Positions 1 through 15,600 of a DNA stretch of 64,000 nucleotides are shown piece after piece. Source of the stretch: Blasia pusilla (Eukaryota; Marchantiophyta; Marchantiopsida; Blasiales); the NCBI GenBank assembly GCA_050084515.1, contig CM114271.1, positions 53,630,001-53,694,000 of the forward strand, written 5' to 3'. Each line of letters opens with the position of its first letter. Positions within the stretch are counted from its first letter, which is position 1. The notes under the pieces were generated by a model. The model saw only the letters and a program-made list of their open reading frames with translations, was not told the DNA's origin and ran no database searches. The translations under genes were made by a program, and so were the position numbers.

Positions 1-252
1 AACCGGAATACAACACTCTAACTTCAATCAACTGCAGGATCCAGGATGTGTTGGTAGACCAAGTAGACGAAAACGTAATTCGAGATGTGTTGCTCAAGGG
101 ATTGCTAGAGAATAAAGTTGGTCGTGCCTCGTGGTCGTTGCAATCGATCGATCATTCCTTCCTTTCATGCAGACTTTGGATTTAATCAAAGACAGTAGCA
201 AGTCAGTACTGATCCATCTTCTCGAGCAATCATTGTCCATGGTCTTGAACAG

Positions 253-2876
<2,624 letters not shown>

Positions 2877-3852
2877 AACGACTCTGCGCTCAACCCTAAA
2901 TTCTTCTCATCGTCTTCCATCGCCCGATTTTAGTTCTAAGCCCACGGCTTGAACCTATCGTTTAATTATTACCCTTCTTATTATCCCTATTGGATTTTCA
3001 AACTCTACTCTTTTCTAATAGGAAATAGGATAATTAGGGCCCGTTTTCTTTCTCTTTAACCCCAATATGTTTTCTCCCCACCCCTTTCAACCGGTCCGGT
3101 CCGCCTTCCTTTGATAAGGGAGGAGGAGAAAGTAATTAATACACGAGAATATTCTAGACGGCCATGGAAAAAACAGCGAGAAACCCGTAGGAGCCGTCGA
3201 GGAAAAAGGGCCGCACGTGAGTACCGAGTATTTTAAACGGGTGTATAAGCAAGAGGGAAGCAACCTCCCATGATGAAAAAAAACATTCTCCAAGATGAAA
3301 AAGAGTTTTTTCATTTAAAAAATATGCTTCTCCCAAAAATTTTGCGAGATGAGATTTTTTTTAAATCATCACAATTAATTCTTCCCGCCCGAGGTTTTCA
3401 TTCCCTTGAGTTTTGAAAATGTAGAAGCCTGAGCATTATTATGGTAGGGAAATTTCATTTAGAAAAATTTAAGAATCTAAAAAATATTTTTAAAATCAAG
3501 AAGGTATACAAAATGATTTTTCCACAACTTATCGCGCATTCTTAGGTTTTTTTATATTTTCCTTTTTTATCTTCTCAAAATTTTATTTATTCTTTCTAAA
3601 AAAATTTAATTTCTAAACTACATATCAAAAAATGTGCATCGTATCTAACATCTTACTGGTATAGTTTTAAAATATAAATTCTCATGTCAAAAAATATTTT
3701 TTTAATGTAAGTAATAATGCTAATCATGTTAAAAAATTTTGACATTCATTTTATTGAAATATTTTCTTATTGCAATGCGTTATTTACACTTAAATAGGTG
3801 TTTACCATTCAACAAGCCATCTTCCCCATAGTAGTGTAGATATATTAAGATA
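2877..3852. other. AT-rich intergenic DNA, no gene seen
   Basis: After the kinase stop there is about 250 bp of moderate-GC sequence that probably holds the 3' UTR, then very AT-rich DNA with T and A runs. No open frame here has protein-like composition. Confidence 0.5.
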
Positions 3853-4055
3853 CTAGTAAGGTGCCCGTGCCATGCACGGGAAATAAAAGAGTGTTTTGCT
3901 AGTGTCCCGTGAAGGGATGTTATAGATAAATTCCAAAAACAAATTGTTGCTTGCAGCATGTGAAACATTTTCTTGTTGTAAGGTGTCATATGTCAAACAG
4001 AGAGGTGTTTGCAAATCAAGAAGGCATTCTCCAATAATAATATAAATAAATAAGA
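3853..4055 (-). mobile_element. Short non-autonomous Helitron-like element
   Basis: Read on the minus strand, the left edge is a typical Helitron 3' end. A perfect 7-bp hairpin (CCCGTGC 3864-3870 pairs with GCACGGG 3874-3880, loop CAT) is followed 7 bp later by CTAG (3853-3856) with a flanking T. The other edge reads as TC followed by an AT-rich TATATTATTATT start near 4055. The interior (3905-4050) is clearly related to 30130-30263, so this is a repeated family. It has no coding capacity and would have been moved by an autonomous rolling-circle Helitron. Confidence 0.65.
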
Positions 4056-4371
4056 AGATATGGACAAATAAGAAGATGTCGGATGTCCTTCCTTAGTAGT
4101 ATAAATCCACACCTAGAAGATATGGGCGTTTCATAACAGAAATAGAACACACAAAGGCATCATCTTTTTGGTAGCAAAGATATTTGCTAATAAGGAGATT
4201 TTTTTAATCTACTTCCCTCATTAGAAAAATCTTCATGTTTCTTCTATAATTATAGGTAGCTAAAAAAATTTCTAATTTAAAAAAATGGAGCCTTGACACA
4301 ATATTTTGTCTATAACCATAACTCAATCCAACCCTACTAAAATGGAGGATTGACATTCATTTTTTTTGGGC

Positions 4372-4836
4372 CCCTACAATGGGTTTCATTTTAATTCCTT
4401 TGATATGTAGCATTTAGATTTTGGTGGCTATATCCCTTATTACTCTCTCAATGCATAGCTCGTCCAAGTGTCCTCTTAGTGTATGTGTCTTGCTTGGAAT
4501 CTTTGGACGTTTAGGGTTTAGGATGTACTTGCTTAAAACTTGTGCAAAGTATCTGATTAGAGCAGTGATTAGAGTAATGACTCGTGTGATCGATATAATC
4601 ATGGCCCCTACAAATGGGCTTCATTTTAATTCGTTTCATCTGCTGCATTTCAACTCTAGCAACTAGATTCTGGTGGCTATATCCCATGTTTCTCTCTCTA
4701 GATGCAGAGCTCATCCAAGTGTCCTCTTAATGTATGTGTCTTTTGTGGAATAGTAAGATGTTAACATACGCATGAGATATACTTGCTTAAAACTTGTGCA
4801 AGGCATCCAATTAGAGGAATGATTCATGTAACGTAA
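4372..4836. repeat. Two-copy tandem duplication, unit about 235 bp
   Basis: Unit 1 (about 4372-4605) and unit 2 (about 4606-4836) share in the same order a CCCCTACAA..GGG..TTCATTTTAATTC block, a GGTGGCTATATCCC block, TCCAAGTGTCCTCTTA and ACTTGCTTAAAACTTGTGCAA. The copies have diverged by scattered substitutions and short indels. No coding role is apparent. Confidence 0.8.
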
Positions 4837-6293
4837 TTATTTTGACATAGTTCATAGACTCTAAACCTCATCATGCTCAAGTTGTTTCCCATGCAAATGC
4901 TATGGTATGAGTTCTCCTATGTCTCCTCATTTTTGTTGCGCGTGTGAATTGTTGTTTGGATCCATGGCCTACATCGATAGTTGTTCATTGGATTTTTTTG
5001 GTTGGATCTAGAGCACATTTGTTGGGGATCTTGTATAGGCTACGCATTTGCTTGAGTATCAACTTCTGTCTCAAATTTCCCTTTATGTCTCAAATTCATG
5101 GCTAGCTAATAGCGTTCTTCAATTAACTTGACCATTACTCTTCACACTCCCTCTAGTGCTTAATAACTCCAAAGGTACTTGATGCAATCTCAACCGCAAT
5201 AGCCCGATCGTATGTCCTTCTTCATAGATTCGTGTTATCTTCTTCTTGTGTGTTGCATTCCATGCGTTAGTTGTTCCAATTGAGTGCTTTGGTCCAACAA
5301 AGGGATTGAAGAGGTTGAGGATTTTTCAATAATTATTAAAGCACTACTGGCATATTATACATCCGAAGGGTAAGTTAGCAAGGAAATTAGCTTGGTATTC
5401 TTGAGACGAGTAATTTTAAATGTTGGGATACTTGCGGAAGGTAAGATCACCAAAGAGGAAAAGATGAAGGGATTTTCTGAGGTTGAATTATATATGTCAG
5501 TGTTGACTCAAACCATTGCTTTAAATTTGAGTCTTGAGGTTTGAATTATATACTGAGTACGGGTTTGAGTCTTTTCTGAGGTTGATTCTCGCATCAAATG
5601 CATTATCCCTAATTTGTGTGCAGAGGCAAAATTTTCAATTCACAACCAAGACTCAAACCATTGCTTTAAATTTAGTTCTCTTGAGTAAGATCTTAAGATA
5701 CAAAGAATATTTGGATTGCTCAAAATCCTCCTCAAGATTCATTCTCCATGCTTAGTCTGGGTCTTGAACACAAACGCTCAACAAATCCTTGCTCAATCAA
5801 ATTCATCCAAACTCTTTGTGTATTGACTTGCAGGGCCAGCTCTACATCTTCTAAATAGCATTTGATTTCAATCATATCCCCATTCTTTCCTCTCAACTAC
5901 ATTTCTAGCTTTGCCATGTCTTTTATCAAGAAAGCCTCTTCTCGCAACTTCATTTGGAAGGCATTCTTTGCCTTAGAAATATCCAAAACTAGTTGTTGCA
6001 AAGGCCATTTTGAGGCTACTAGCCAAATTAACTCTTTATTATGGGCATTGCCTTTAAATATCCCTCAAGTTTCTTCATCTGATCCTCGGCATCAAGCAAT
6101 TTAACTCCCACGCTATGAAAATCCTTGTACATCTTTGAGCTCTACAGATTGTGAATCCATACTTGCTTCAAAAATCTCCAATATGATGCATAGTTAATCA
6201 AGGTAACTTTTGCTACTCTCGACCTACTAGAAAATCAATGACGAAACAAAGAATCAATACAACTAGTTGCAATACTTTTTTTTCACCTACACG
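4837..6293. other. AT-rich intergenic DNA with a short dispersed duplication
   Basis: No gene recognised. A segment reading GACTCAAACCATTGCTTTAAA occurs at about 5508 and again at about 5648 with related flanks (GGTTGAATTATATA and similar), which suggests a small local duplication. The rest shows nothing that can be assigned. Confidence 0.4.
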
Positions 6294-7450
6294 ATGTTAT
6301 GTACTAAATTGATTCAACATTGACACCCCACTCCTATGAGTGTTTGAGAGAGTTTATGTAAGCGTTGAATGATTAGTTTAGGAACATAAAGTTTTATGCT
6401 TAAATCTCTTAAGGATATCTCATTTGAGTGGGCCCAACTCAGAAAAATAGGTCATAAATAAGGCAAGAGAATCATAAAAATAAAGTAGTTGGTTGATATC
6501 TTAATGAAAATGAAAAATTAATTTAAATATGTATAGTTGGTGAAGACATGAATTTTGTGGTAGTCGGGAGGATATCCGGCGGTTTTATGATGATATTTTA
6601 TGAGGAGATAAAAGGTAAGTTATTTGTGTCCAAAGGGGATTGGCTAAACCTTGAGATAAAGTAATCACAAGATAAGATTAGCATTATTTTATACTCTTCT
6701 TCATCCCTTATGAGTATAAAAAGAGGAGGGACATTCAAGTGTTTACTATTTTGAATTCCATTTTCTCGAGTTATCTTTGGAATTTTTAAGATAATAGCAT
6801 TGGACTTGGTTGCTCTTCCTACGAAAATGGATTACCTCTTTGGGTAGAATAACTTGGCCATAAGCTATTCTTGAAGAGTTTGAGAGTTTGATGAGTTTTT
6901 TTGGTGTACAAATGTAAAATGGTTTATAAAGATTTAATACTTAAGAGTTGTAGGGTTATATGCTATGAAAAGTGATTGCCTCAACATAAATATTTGTAAT
7001 CCTTATTCTAAGAGAATGAAGAGTGTATGTCAAGTTTCTATACTAAATAGAGGAAGTCTTATTAGATCATTCTTATTACATCATCTATTGTCACAACTAG
7101 CAAGTTCACTCTTATTGAAAGAAAAACTCCCGATACCATACCAGTATACACATGTCATCCATGGGTGCTCACGCAAGAGGTATATCTCTTGGTAGGCTCA
7201 AAGCCCTTATCTTCCTATTACACTTTGATCCATATATAAGGAGTGAGCTTGTATCATGTATTGAATCCTTAAAGTCAAGGGTGGACTAGAGATTATACAA
7301 ATTATAGAGAAGTGGATAATTTCACATCTTAATTATATTTGGGCATTTATGATGATTAATGACAAGGGACTATAATCAACCAACTTATTATTATTGGGCA
7401 TTTAATATATTTTTTATGTACAAATGTGTGGATTGGTAGAAAATTCTTAA
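6294..7450 (+). mobile_element. Degenerate solo LTR, same family as the LTRs at 47681-48933 and 52297-53569
   Basis: The start (TGTTATGTACTAAATTGATTC) resembles the TGTCGTATAGTAAAATCAACC start of the intact copy at 52297. Further matches in the same order are a GTGGGCCCAACT block near 6432, GATTGGCTAA..CCTTGAGA near 6640, and the core promoter GAGTATAAAAAGAGGAGGGAC with TATAAAAA at 6714-6721. The distal half is too diverged to set the right edge, so 7450 is estimated from the 1,273-bp copy. No internal element sequence follows. Confidence 0.6.
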
Positions 7451-9089
7451 TTCCATGGATCTTAAACTCATGTGACAATCAAAACTCGGAGAGATCTAGG
7501 GTTACGAGTAACCCCGGCCGGCAGTTTCCACAAATTTCCAGCGACGAAAAACAACCATCGGCAATTATTCCGGGCGAAATTGAGTAGATACCGACAACTC
7601 ACTCACAAGACAACCAGGCGCCGGAATTTGACTATTTCCCCATAGGAATTTTCCGGAATGTGGCACCGTCCGGGTAGAGAAGCCGGTTTCCGGTTAGTGC
7701 TTTTCCCAACGGACGGTTATTTGCCAATTGGGGAGCCGGCTGCCAAAAAAACTGCGAGTGATCAGGATTCGCTAAGGGGAAGGCAATTGAATCTAGACCG
7801 TCCCCTCAAATGTGTGCCTCAAGGCCCATTTAGGGTACACTAATTTGAGCCTTCCAATCTGAATCGGATGGTTGGAAGTAGGAGTATCATATCTCCTAGG
7901 GATCCGCAAGGGGGTGGAGACCCCATTGCGGGCCCCTAAGAGGCTCATTCTTCTCTTCCGAAGTTCCGCAGCTTCTGCTCTGCGACTCTGTCTCGCTGCT
8001 GATTGGAGCTTGGTTCGCGTTGCTGCTGGAAGCCTAGGTCACATTTTTGCTTGGCTAGGTCGCATTTCTGCTGGGTCACGTAACTCGCGTTGCTGCTTGG
8101 CTCGGTCACGTTTCTGCTTGGTGGGGTCGTGTTTGTACTAGTTTTTTGGCATATCAATGTGGCTCTGTCGCAAGTTCATCACTCTCGGAAAGGCTTGGCT
8201 GCCCTACATTTTGTCTCTGCATTTTGCTAACTTTACTAGCCGATTTGTCTCTACTTTGACTCGGGAGTTGGGTTTGCTATGCATCTGTTCAAGTCGGGTT
8301 TGCTATGCAACTTGGTCTTGGGCCCTCGGTGTCTCGTTGCTCTCGGACTGTGTTTTCTCGCACGTTGTCTTTTCTTTTTCCTTCGCAAGTTTGCGTCGCT
8401 TTGGCCCTACTTCCCTGCATAGTGCATACATTTACAGGGGCATTTCCAATCCACACAGCTGCCGCAGCTTCTCTCGTCTCTCTAGTTCTACTCAGGGACG
8501 GGTAGGGCTTTCCAATGTTGAGAAGTGTTTACATTTTTTAGACACAGCTGTGACTTCACCTTTTTTCCCATCGTGCAATTCCAGCCCCTTATTAGAGCTT
8601 GCTCGTCTTATTGGTGCGATTGGGATATGATTTACCCATTTTTCATAGGCCCTTTTATGATTCCGGGCCTTTTTTCGGGTATGTCTTACAGCCGCATCCA
8701 TCTCTCTAATAGCCTCGTCTATCTCTCTTGCTCTTGGCCATCGTTTCTCTGGATTGGGCTAGGGTTTATTGCAATTTGGGCCAAGATTTCTCTCCATTTG
8801 GTCCAAGGCTTCTCTGGATTCGGGCGAGGATTTCTGTCGATTAGGGCCAGGGTTTCTCTCGATTTGGGTCAAGGTCTCTCTCGATTTGGGATGACACTCA
8901 ATTTGGGCTAGAGCGTCCTTCTCCTAGCCGCAGCCCGCAGGCTCTTGATAAGATTGCTATTTGATTTCCTCTCACTTTACTTTGGAATCTTGGAGCTCAT
9001 TGCAGCTCGTCTCTTACAACTTATCCTTTTGGGGTAGGCCTTCTTCTGTGCTTTCAAGTTGTATTCTAGATAGTTACCCACTAATGCAC
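7451..9089. other. 5' non-coding part of the hAT element, with CCGG-rich subterminal motifs and degenerate short repeats
   Basis: From 7510 to 7735 short GCCGG/CCGG motifs recur (near 7515, 7588, 7622, 7652, 7668, 7682, 7691, 7735). Similar motifs recur at 11309-11365 past the transposase, as expected for transposase-binding subterminal repeats. About 8030-8130 has loose repeats of a TCACGTTTCTGCTTGG-like word, and 8745-8915 is a separate repeat listed below. The open frames here look like chance ones. Confidence 0.4.
8745..8915. repeat. Degenerate tandem repeat, period about 28-30 bp, about six copies
   Basis: Successive units vary around GGATTTCTCTCGATTTGGGCCA. Translation of the plus strand gives a roughly ten-residue period (GFSGFGRGFL, RVSLDLGQGL and so on), which reflects the DNA repeat and not a known protein. 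It lies shortly upstream of the hAT transposase start. Confidence 0.75.
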
Positions 9090-11016
9090 ATGGCCAAGAG
9101 ATATAAGACAATGACTTTGTTCCTAGATAAGGAACGAATCAACGACGAGCCTGATATTATCGCATTGTCTAGCTCATCTGATGATAGAGATGAGCCACCT
9201 CCATCAAGAAGCATTTTGGGTGTACCTGAAAAAGTTTGTGTAGCATGGAAGGATGTTTGGTACTCGATGTATGATTGGATTGAGTTTGATTCAATCCTTG
9301 GTAGAATCTTTTGTAATTTTTGTAAGAAGGGGAAAGGGAAGAGTGTGTTTGCCAGAGATGGAGCAAGAAACTACAAGGTTTCAGCATTCACTGATCACGC
9401 CAAGTCCAACGAGCACATGAAGCTTGCATGGGCTGCACATGGGGGTAAGAAGTCAATGTCCAACGCTATTGCCACCACGAACCACACTTGTGAGGTCGCT
9501 CTATTGACATTTTTTAAGTGCGCATACTTGCTTGCCAAGGAGCCTATGCCATTTTTTAAATTTCCTAGCCTTTGTAAGTTGATGCTTTCTGTCAATGCCC
9601 CGATTACCATATATCTTATTTCATGAGCCAAGTTCTATTTAGAAGAACTCTTGCGAGAGTTCAAGCCTCTCATTTCTTTGGCATTAGGATCGATGAGTCA
9701 ACGGACATGGCATTTGCTTGTGTTTGCCACCTTCATTGAAGAGGACCAAGCATAATGTTGTTTTCTAGGACTACTTCGCTGTGAATCAAAATGTTCTAAT
9801 GCTATTACTGAGAGCTTGTTGCAACTAATCAAAGATGGAGGGTTAGAATTCTCCAAAATGGTAGCATTTGGTTCACATGGTGTTCTACAATGGTAGGTAG
9901 CCATACATGGGTGGCCTCCCAAATGAAGCAGAAGGTAAATCCCTACATTCTTTCAGTTCATTGTGTAGCCCATAGAGCAAATTTGGCGCTTTGTCAATTG
10001 CGAAAGCTCCTGATTGCAAATCAATATCCTCTGAAGTCAATTCGATTCTCAATGAAGTAGCAAGCTACTTTAGAAGGTCTTCCAAGAGAAAAAAATTCTA
10101 GCATCTTTGTAAGAAAAATTCAATGACTCTCAGCGAGTTAAGAAGAGATACCACAAGATTAGATGGTTATCCCGTTGACAGGTTGTGACCACATTGTGCA
10201 ATTCTCTAGAATCTGTATTGACATACTTTAGAGATATTTCCCTTTCAGAGGAAAATGGAAATGCTACACATTTATTTAACAAGTTGAGATCATTCCAAAT
10301 GATCTATCAATTGTACTTTTTGGCTGACATTCTTTCCATGCTTGCAAATGTGAGTAAGATATTTCAGTACAAGTTTGTGGATGTTAGCACTATAGGGAGC
10401 ATTGATAATTTGGAGATAGCTAGGATAACCATGAATTTTGTCATAGAAACTCATGACTTGAATGCCTCCACCTTCTCTGAAGATACAGATTACTATCTAC
10501 TTTCTGATTTTGGGTCACCTTATGGTTATCTTTGTTGATTACAATCTGAGATAAGGGGAAACAAATTTCATAGGTTTGCTTCAAGTGTGTGTGCAGCTTT
10601 ACAAGAGCGATTTCGAGATAATAACCTGATTGGATTAATGAGAATCCTCAATCCTTTGCACATGCCTTCTTGGCAAGTGGGATTGAATAGTTGGGGATGT
10701 AAAGATTTAGATAACTTGTGTGGTTTTTTTGGAGCTCAATTTCCATTGCGTGGTGAGTTGCGACAGGCTATCATTAATTCTCCAATTGTTAAACAAGAGT
10801 TCCAATCTTTCAAATTGATGGCTACCATTGAGTGGAAGGATTGCAACTTCAAAGACTTGGGGGGCGATGATAAGTTGGAGTCCCTCATTGCAATGTAAGT
10901 TTTCTAATTTGTTGAGTTTGGCAAATGTAGCGAGAGTCCACTATGTTGGTACTACCATATGTGAGAGAGCCTTTTCCATTCAGAACATGATCAAGACTAA
11001 ATCCCATAATAGATGA
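9090..11016 (+). pseudogene. hAT-superfamily transposase (KIAA1586/ZMYM-like), inactivated
   Basis: The first block (ATG at 9090 to about 9626) has a DNA-binding zinc finger: CNFC, then KVSAFTDHAKSNEH about 35 residues later, a C2..H2 arrangement of the TTF/BED type that opens KIAA1586-like hAT proteins. The middle is in pieces (9630-10180) and readable only by changing frame, with KKRYHKIRWLSR then QVVTTLCNSLESVLTYFRDI (10185 on). Frames 10185-10538 and 10587-10898 continue it. 10900-11016 encodes the conserved hAT C-terminal dimerisation region (LANVARVHYVGTTICERAFS). Several frameshifts and stops show it is dead. The protein would cut and paste hAT DNA transposons in the nucleus. Terminal inverted repeats and 8-bp target duplications were not located. 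Confidence 0.8.
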
Positions 11017-12676
11017 CCACCAAGTACTTAGATGTTGTCGTAAGGATTACATTAGAAGGACCTTCCTTCGATTATGTGGAGATGATGTGCGAGTATGTGG
11101 TATTGTGAAAGAATTCTACTCATTTTAGGTAGTTGTTTGCAAATCCAAATAGATATATCTCCTCGAATGAAGAAATTTAAACTATGAAAACACCTCCAGA
11201 TTCAAAGACTTTGGTATTTTGGATCTTAGGAAGTAGGACCTTTCTTGAATACTTGGCTCCCAATTGGTTCATGGCTCCAAGTATTCAAGAGGGTCAGGAT
11301 CCTTTTTCCGGGCAAATTTGGAACGGCCGGTTTTTGGCCGACTTTACAAAGTTCAGCCGGGAATTGCCAGGAAAAAAAAACCAGAAATAAGAAGAGGAAA
11401 AAAGAAATTTCGGATTTTAACTGACAAGAAAAATAATTTCCAGAGAATCATAAGAAAGTTGCGTCCCATCCGACCTAAATGAATAAATTTCGATAAAATA
11501 TCAGTGGTACCTAAAAAAGCACGATAATTTCAAACAAACTCCATGGATATTTGCCCAATAATGGCCCTACAACGTGCGCACACAAATCTACTTCACTAAT
11601 TAAATTTGTTTCAAATTACATTACCATTACTTATCGGGTTGAGTAACGTTTTGCTTATTACCTTCACTATAGAAAGTTGCCTTTAATAATAAAGTGATTT
11701 TACAAGTGGGACAAGAGCTTTATCCTCTCCAATTGTTGTTTTATGAATCCCTGCATTTTGAAGTCCCAAAATTGGCAGCATAGACTCTGTCCTCCAAGTA
11801 ACCATAAGCCTGTAGTTCTTAGCACCCGTTCCTTTAGTTCGACTTTAAATTCTTTAACGCACAAGATCAGGCCATGAAGGTGACGAAGAATTATTTGTGT
11901 TACTCCTTAAAGAAGATGAAGCATCTCACTTATCAATTTAAGCAGTAACACAGCAGATGACCACAGAAGAAGTAATAGAAAAGTTCCCACTTGTCCCCAC
12001 CTAGAAACCCTTCCGTTTCACCCACGTGTCTTTAATATTCAGTGATCTGTTTCCAATCCTAAGTCACTATCTCCACTCCTAATGGGTCAGGACATTAGAT
12101 TGGTGGTCACAAAGAAAAGCCAGATCTGAAAACTACTGTTCAAAAAAGAGGGTGTCTTTATTAAGAATGGCATTCCAGATGGAGGATAGTGCAAATAGGA
12201 ATGACGACCATATTTGTAATCAGAACCTGACCCAACCTCTTTGACTTACCAAACTTCAAAATCATCATCCTCAATACGTTGAGACCATGAGACCTACCCT
12301 CTGTATTTGGGTCGTACACCATCAGACTTCGTCCTGGTGTAGTACCAAAATCTTGTAACAATTGCAAGGTAAAAATCCACATAATGAAAATGTTAAGTCT
12401 TAATTCCTGATTGATGTATACAAGCCTCCTAAGTCATGGCACAAGAAAAAATTTATCTGTTGAGGGAAGGAATCCAGGGTCGGGCATCCATTATGCTGAA
12501 GGAATAGAAAAACCACCAAACCGCCAATGGGGAGCGTTGTAGGGTTACAAGGGGAAAAGTTCATTGGTCTCCTAATGGGCCTCCTCTTATTCACGTTGCC
12601 ACAAACCTCATGGCAGCATCAACTTTCAGTCAGTGAGATTCATAGAGCCACTTGTGACAAGATCGACTGTTGTCAG
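11017..12676. other. hAT 3' flank and ATP synthase gamma 3' UTR/intergenic
   Basis: CCGG motifs at 11309-11365 mirror those before the transposase and probably mark the hAT 3' subterminal zone. After about 11500 the sequence is plain intergenic DNA. About 12100-12676 is the likely 3' UTR of the minus-strand ATPase gene. No other gene is seen. Confidence 0.45.
11244..11289. repeat. Inverted repeat, 13-bp perfect arms, 20-bp loop
   Basis: CTTGAATACTTGG (11244-11256) is the reverse complement of CCAAGTATTCAAG (11277-11289). It lies between the end of the hAT transposase and the CCGG-rich subterminal zone. Confidence 0.85.
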
Positions 12677-15600
12677 TTAAGATGCTTCTAGGGCTGCAGC
12701 ACCTGAAATAATCTCGATCAACTCTGTGGTAATTTGAGCTTGTCGAGATCTGCAGGCATGACATGGTCATCAGCCCATTGGGAAAGTACCTTTCACAAGA
12801 TGCTTACGCGAACTGAAACATATACACAATCACCCTAGCCTGTACAAACTGTAGGACTAACTCCTGGGTGAGCACCTCCGAAGTAGAGACAAAACGAGCA
12901 ACCCACCTGTTGTAGCTGAGTGTTAGGCGATCCAACATGTCGCTGGCATTCTTTGCTGAGTTATCCATGGCTGACATACGAGCACCCATCTCACTGCAAG
13001 AGTTTTCCAACATTGCATTGTACAATGTCTGCAGAATACCACAAACCCACATTATTCCTTTGCATACCACTCCTGACATGTGCAAAGAATCAAATTACCA
13101 TAAGGGCTACAGTGACGGACTCCTCATTGTTAACAGAAATGGCTATTGACTCTTTCCTCAGACAAGGCAGAAATTCATTTTAAAAACTTCGATAAACCTG
13201 CCTATGATTATGAATTGGACATGGCATTTGCCATCTCCATGTCTCTAGGTCAATAACCTCATCCTTTAGTGCCTAATTACCCAACTACCAACCAGCTTAA
13301 TCAACACCCATCAGTGGGAGAATGGAATTGCAGTAAGGTTTCCCCAATCCCCAGCGTCTGTTCTACAGACATGACAAAGCATAAATTATGTAGAGCTGAA
13401 GTTTCTCTCTAGTGTTATCACAGAGTAATAATCCCATTACAAATGAAACATAACATGTCCTTAAAAAAGTAGAGTATATGCCTACATCCATAATCTGAAA
13501 ACAGATCACATCCAAAAATCGTACAATAACAACTAATGCTTCATGCATGCTTGTTTGAATGACACCATGGCTACATACTACACGCAGCCCTATAGCAATG
13601 GCCATAGCTTTGGTTAGGGAAGAAAGCCATGACCCCTACAAAGAGGAACTTATATCTTTCTTGTGTAATTTTTACACTAAGAATGTTCTCAATCTTTTAT
13701 AATTTTTCAGTCAAAAACCACGTGTGATTCTTGTGGTGATGGCACCTCCAGCTTGATTAGGGCGGCTTTCAGTAGCCCTATTAGCTCCCAGCTGCAGCAC
13801 TTTGAACTCTTGCAATATTTTGTGTTTCTGTCCCAGGTCAGGACGATACATGAAAGCTCATATTTGTTCTTGGTCAGCACTAAAGGATTACTCTGGAGGA
13901 AGCCAAACACTAAGCACTAAAAGCCATGCTGAGAATCAATAAGGATAGGGAAGGCCCAAGAGACTGGACAAAGGGAATTGGAAACAGTGGAAATTTCAAA
14001 AACGTACAGAGTAATACTAGCTACAGATAGGGATAGGGATGGGGATGGGGGAAACTGCACTAGCCTAGAGAAAATGTCCAAGAAATATTAAAAGAGATTA
14101 TCAAGCAATTTCCAGGAAACGTTGAAAGCAGTTAGCAAGCAGTTTATAACAGCATGAACCAATTCCTGCCAGCCCAATTTGAAACCTATTGAGGTGGCTC
14201 AAGTTTTGCAACACCTCAGATTTTTTTCCACTGGAAATGAAAAAAGTGCGAAGTACTACTAGCTACAGATAGGAACCGGGGGGGGAATGCACTAGTATAG
14301 AGAAAATGTCCAGGAAATGTTGCAAGCAGTGGATAACAGCATGAACCAATCCCTGTGAGCCCATTTCAAACCTACCGTGGTGAATGGGAACTCACTTAAG
14401 TTTTGCAACATCTCAGCTTTTGTCCAGGAAATGTCAAAAGTGTGCAGCGTACTACTAGTTACGGATAGGGATGGGGATGGGGATGGGGGAAACAATGGCA
14501 CTAGTAAAAAGAAAATTAAGATAAAAGAGATTATCAAGCAACTTCCAGGAAATGTTGAAAGAGATTAGCAAGCAATTGATAACAGCATGAACCAATCCCT
14601 GCTAGCCTCTTTGAAACCCACTGAGGCAAATTGGAACTCGCTTAAGTTTTGCAACACCGCAGCTTGTGTCTCAGATCCTTCAATTTCATAACTCTCCAGC
14701 TCACTGAGCTTACCCCCTTCTGCACCAGCTGCCAAGGTCTGCATCATACAGACAAGTGCCAATGTTACTGAGAATCCATCACGATGGAATGTGTAGCAGG
14801 TTCAACATTGTACATTCAGGCTGAACAAAGACCTGGTAGATACTTAAATTTCCAATTTTTTTCCAACTGGAAAATTTTATGACAATATCCTGTGATTGTG
14901 CTGTGAGTTTCACTGCACATGAACCAAATCAGGTTGTTGGTTATCTGTGAAAGTACCTGTGGTGACAGTATGGTTGAAACCGTTGGAAAGTATTGAACAA
15001 CAGTCTGGAACTTGTTGAACACCAAGTGAATGGCATCGAATTCCACCTTCTTCAAAATTTCATCTGTAATCATCGATGCCTGATAGTAACAAAAACCATC
15101 AGACAGGCGTTTACGTTCCACTACAACCATTACCGGACGATATTCCAGCCTTGTTGCTTAGCTCAAGTGTAAATAGATCCATTTTGAGATGCTTGTGCCG
15201 CAACCAAAACTGTAAACTAAATCTACATATTAAAGATCCTACACACTGCCTATCATAATCTTTGCGTTGTGAATAGCTCAAGCCTCTCTTCATCAAGACT
15301 GAAAAAATTGGGCTACAGACAAAAAGTTGTTCAACATGTACAAACTAAAGAACCAAACAGCTTGACCATCATATTCTGTAGATTGTCAGAAAGTTAAGCT
15401 TACCATTGATCAAGACTTGAATGTTAGGATGGTAACAAAAACGCACATGTCGAAACTAAGGAACCAACCAGACCCTGAATCGTAGTTCATAGGTTATGAA
15501 ACCTACCAAAGTGAAATTGATGGGGAACTTCTGTGTCTCTGTGATAAACATTCGGATGCTCTTCTTTGAGTCACGCTGCAGTTGAGCCTTCCCCTTCTCA

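Noticed and set aside
1-252. A further upstream exon with the kinase glycine-rich loop
   Set aside because: No GxGxxG-type sequence or donor site was found before the acceptor at 252; that exon is probably outside the window.
8157-8911. Plus-strand frames of 128-157 codons that look membrane-like
   Set aside because: They overlap degenerate short repeats, have Phe/Ser/Leu-rich chance composition and no domain, and lie in the hAT 5' non-coding zone.
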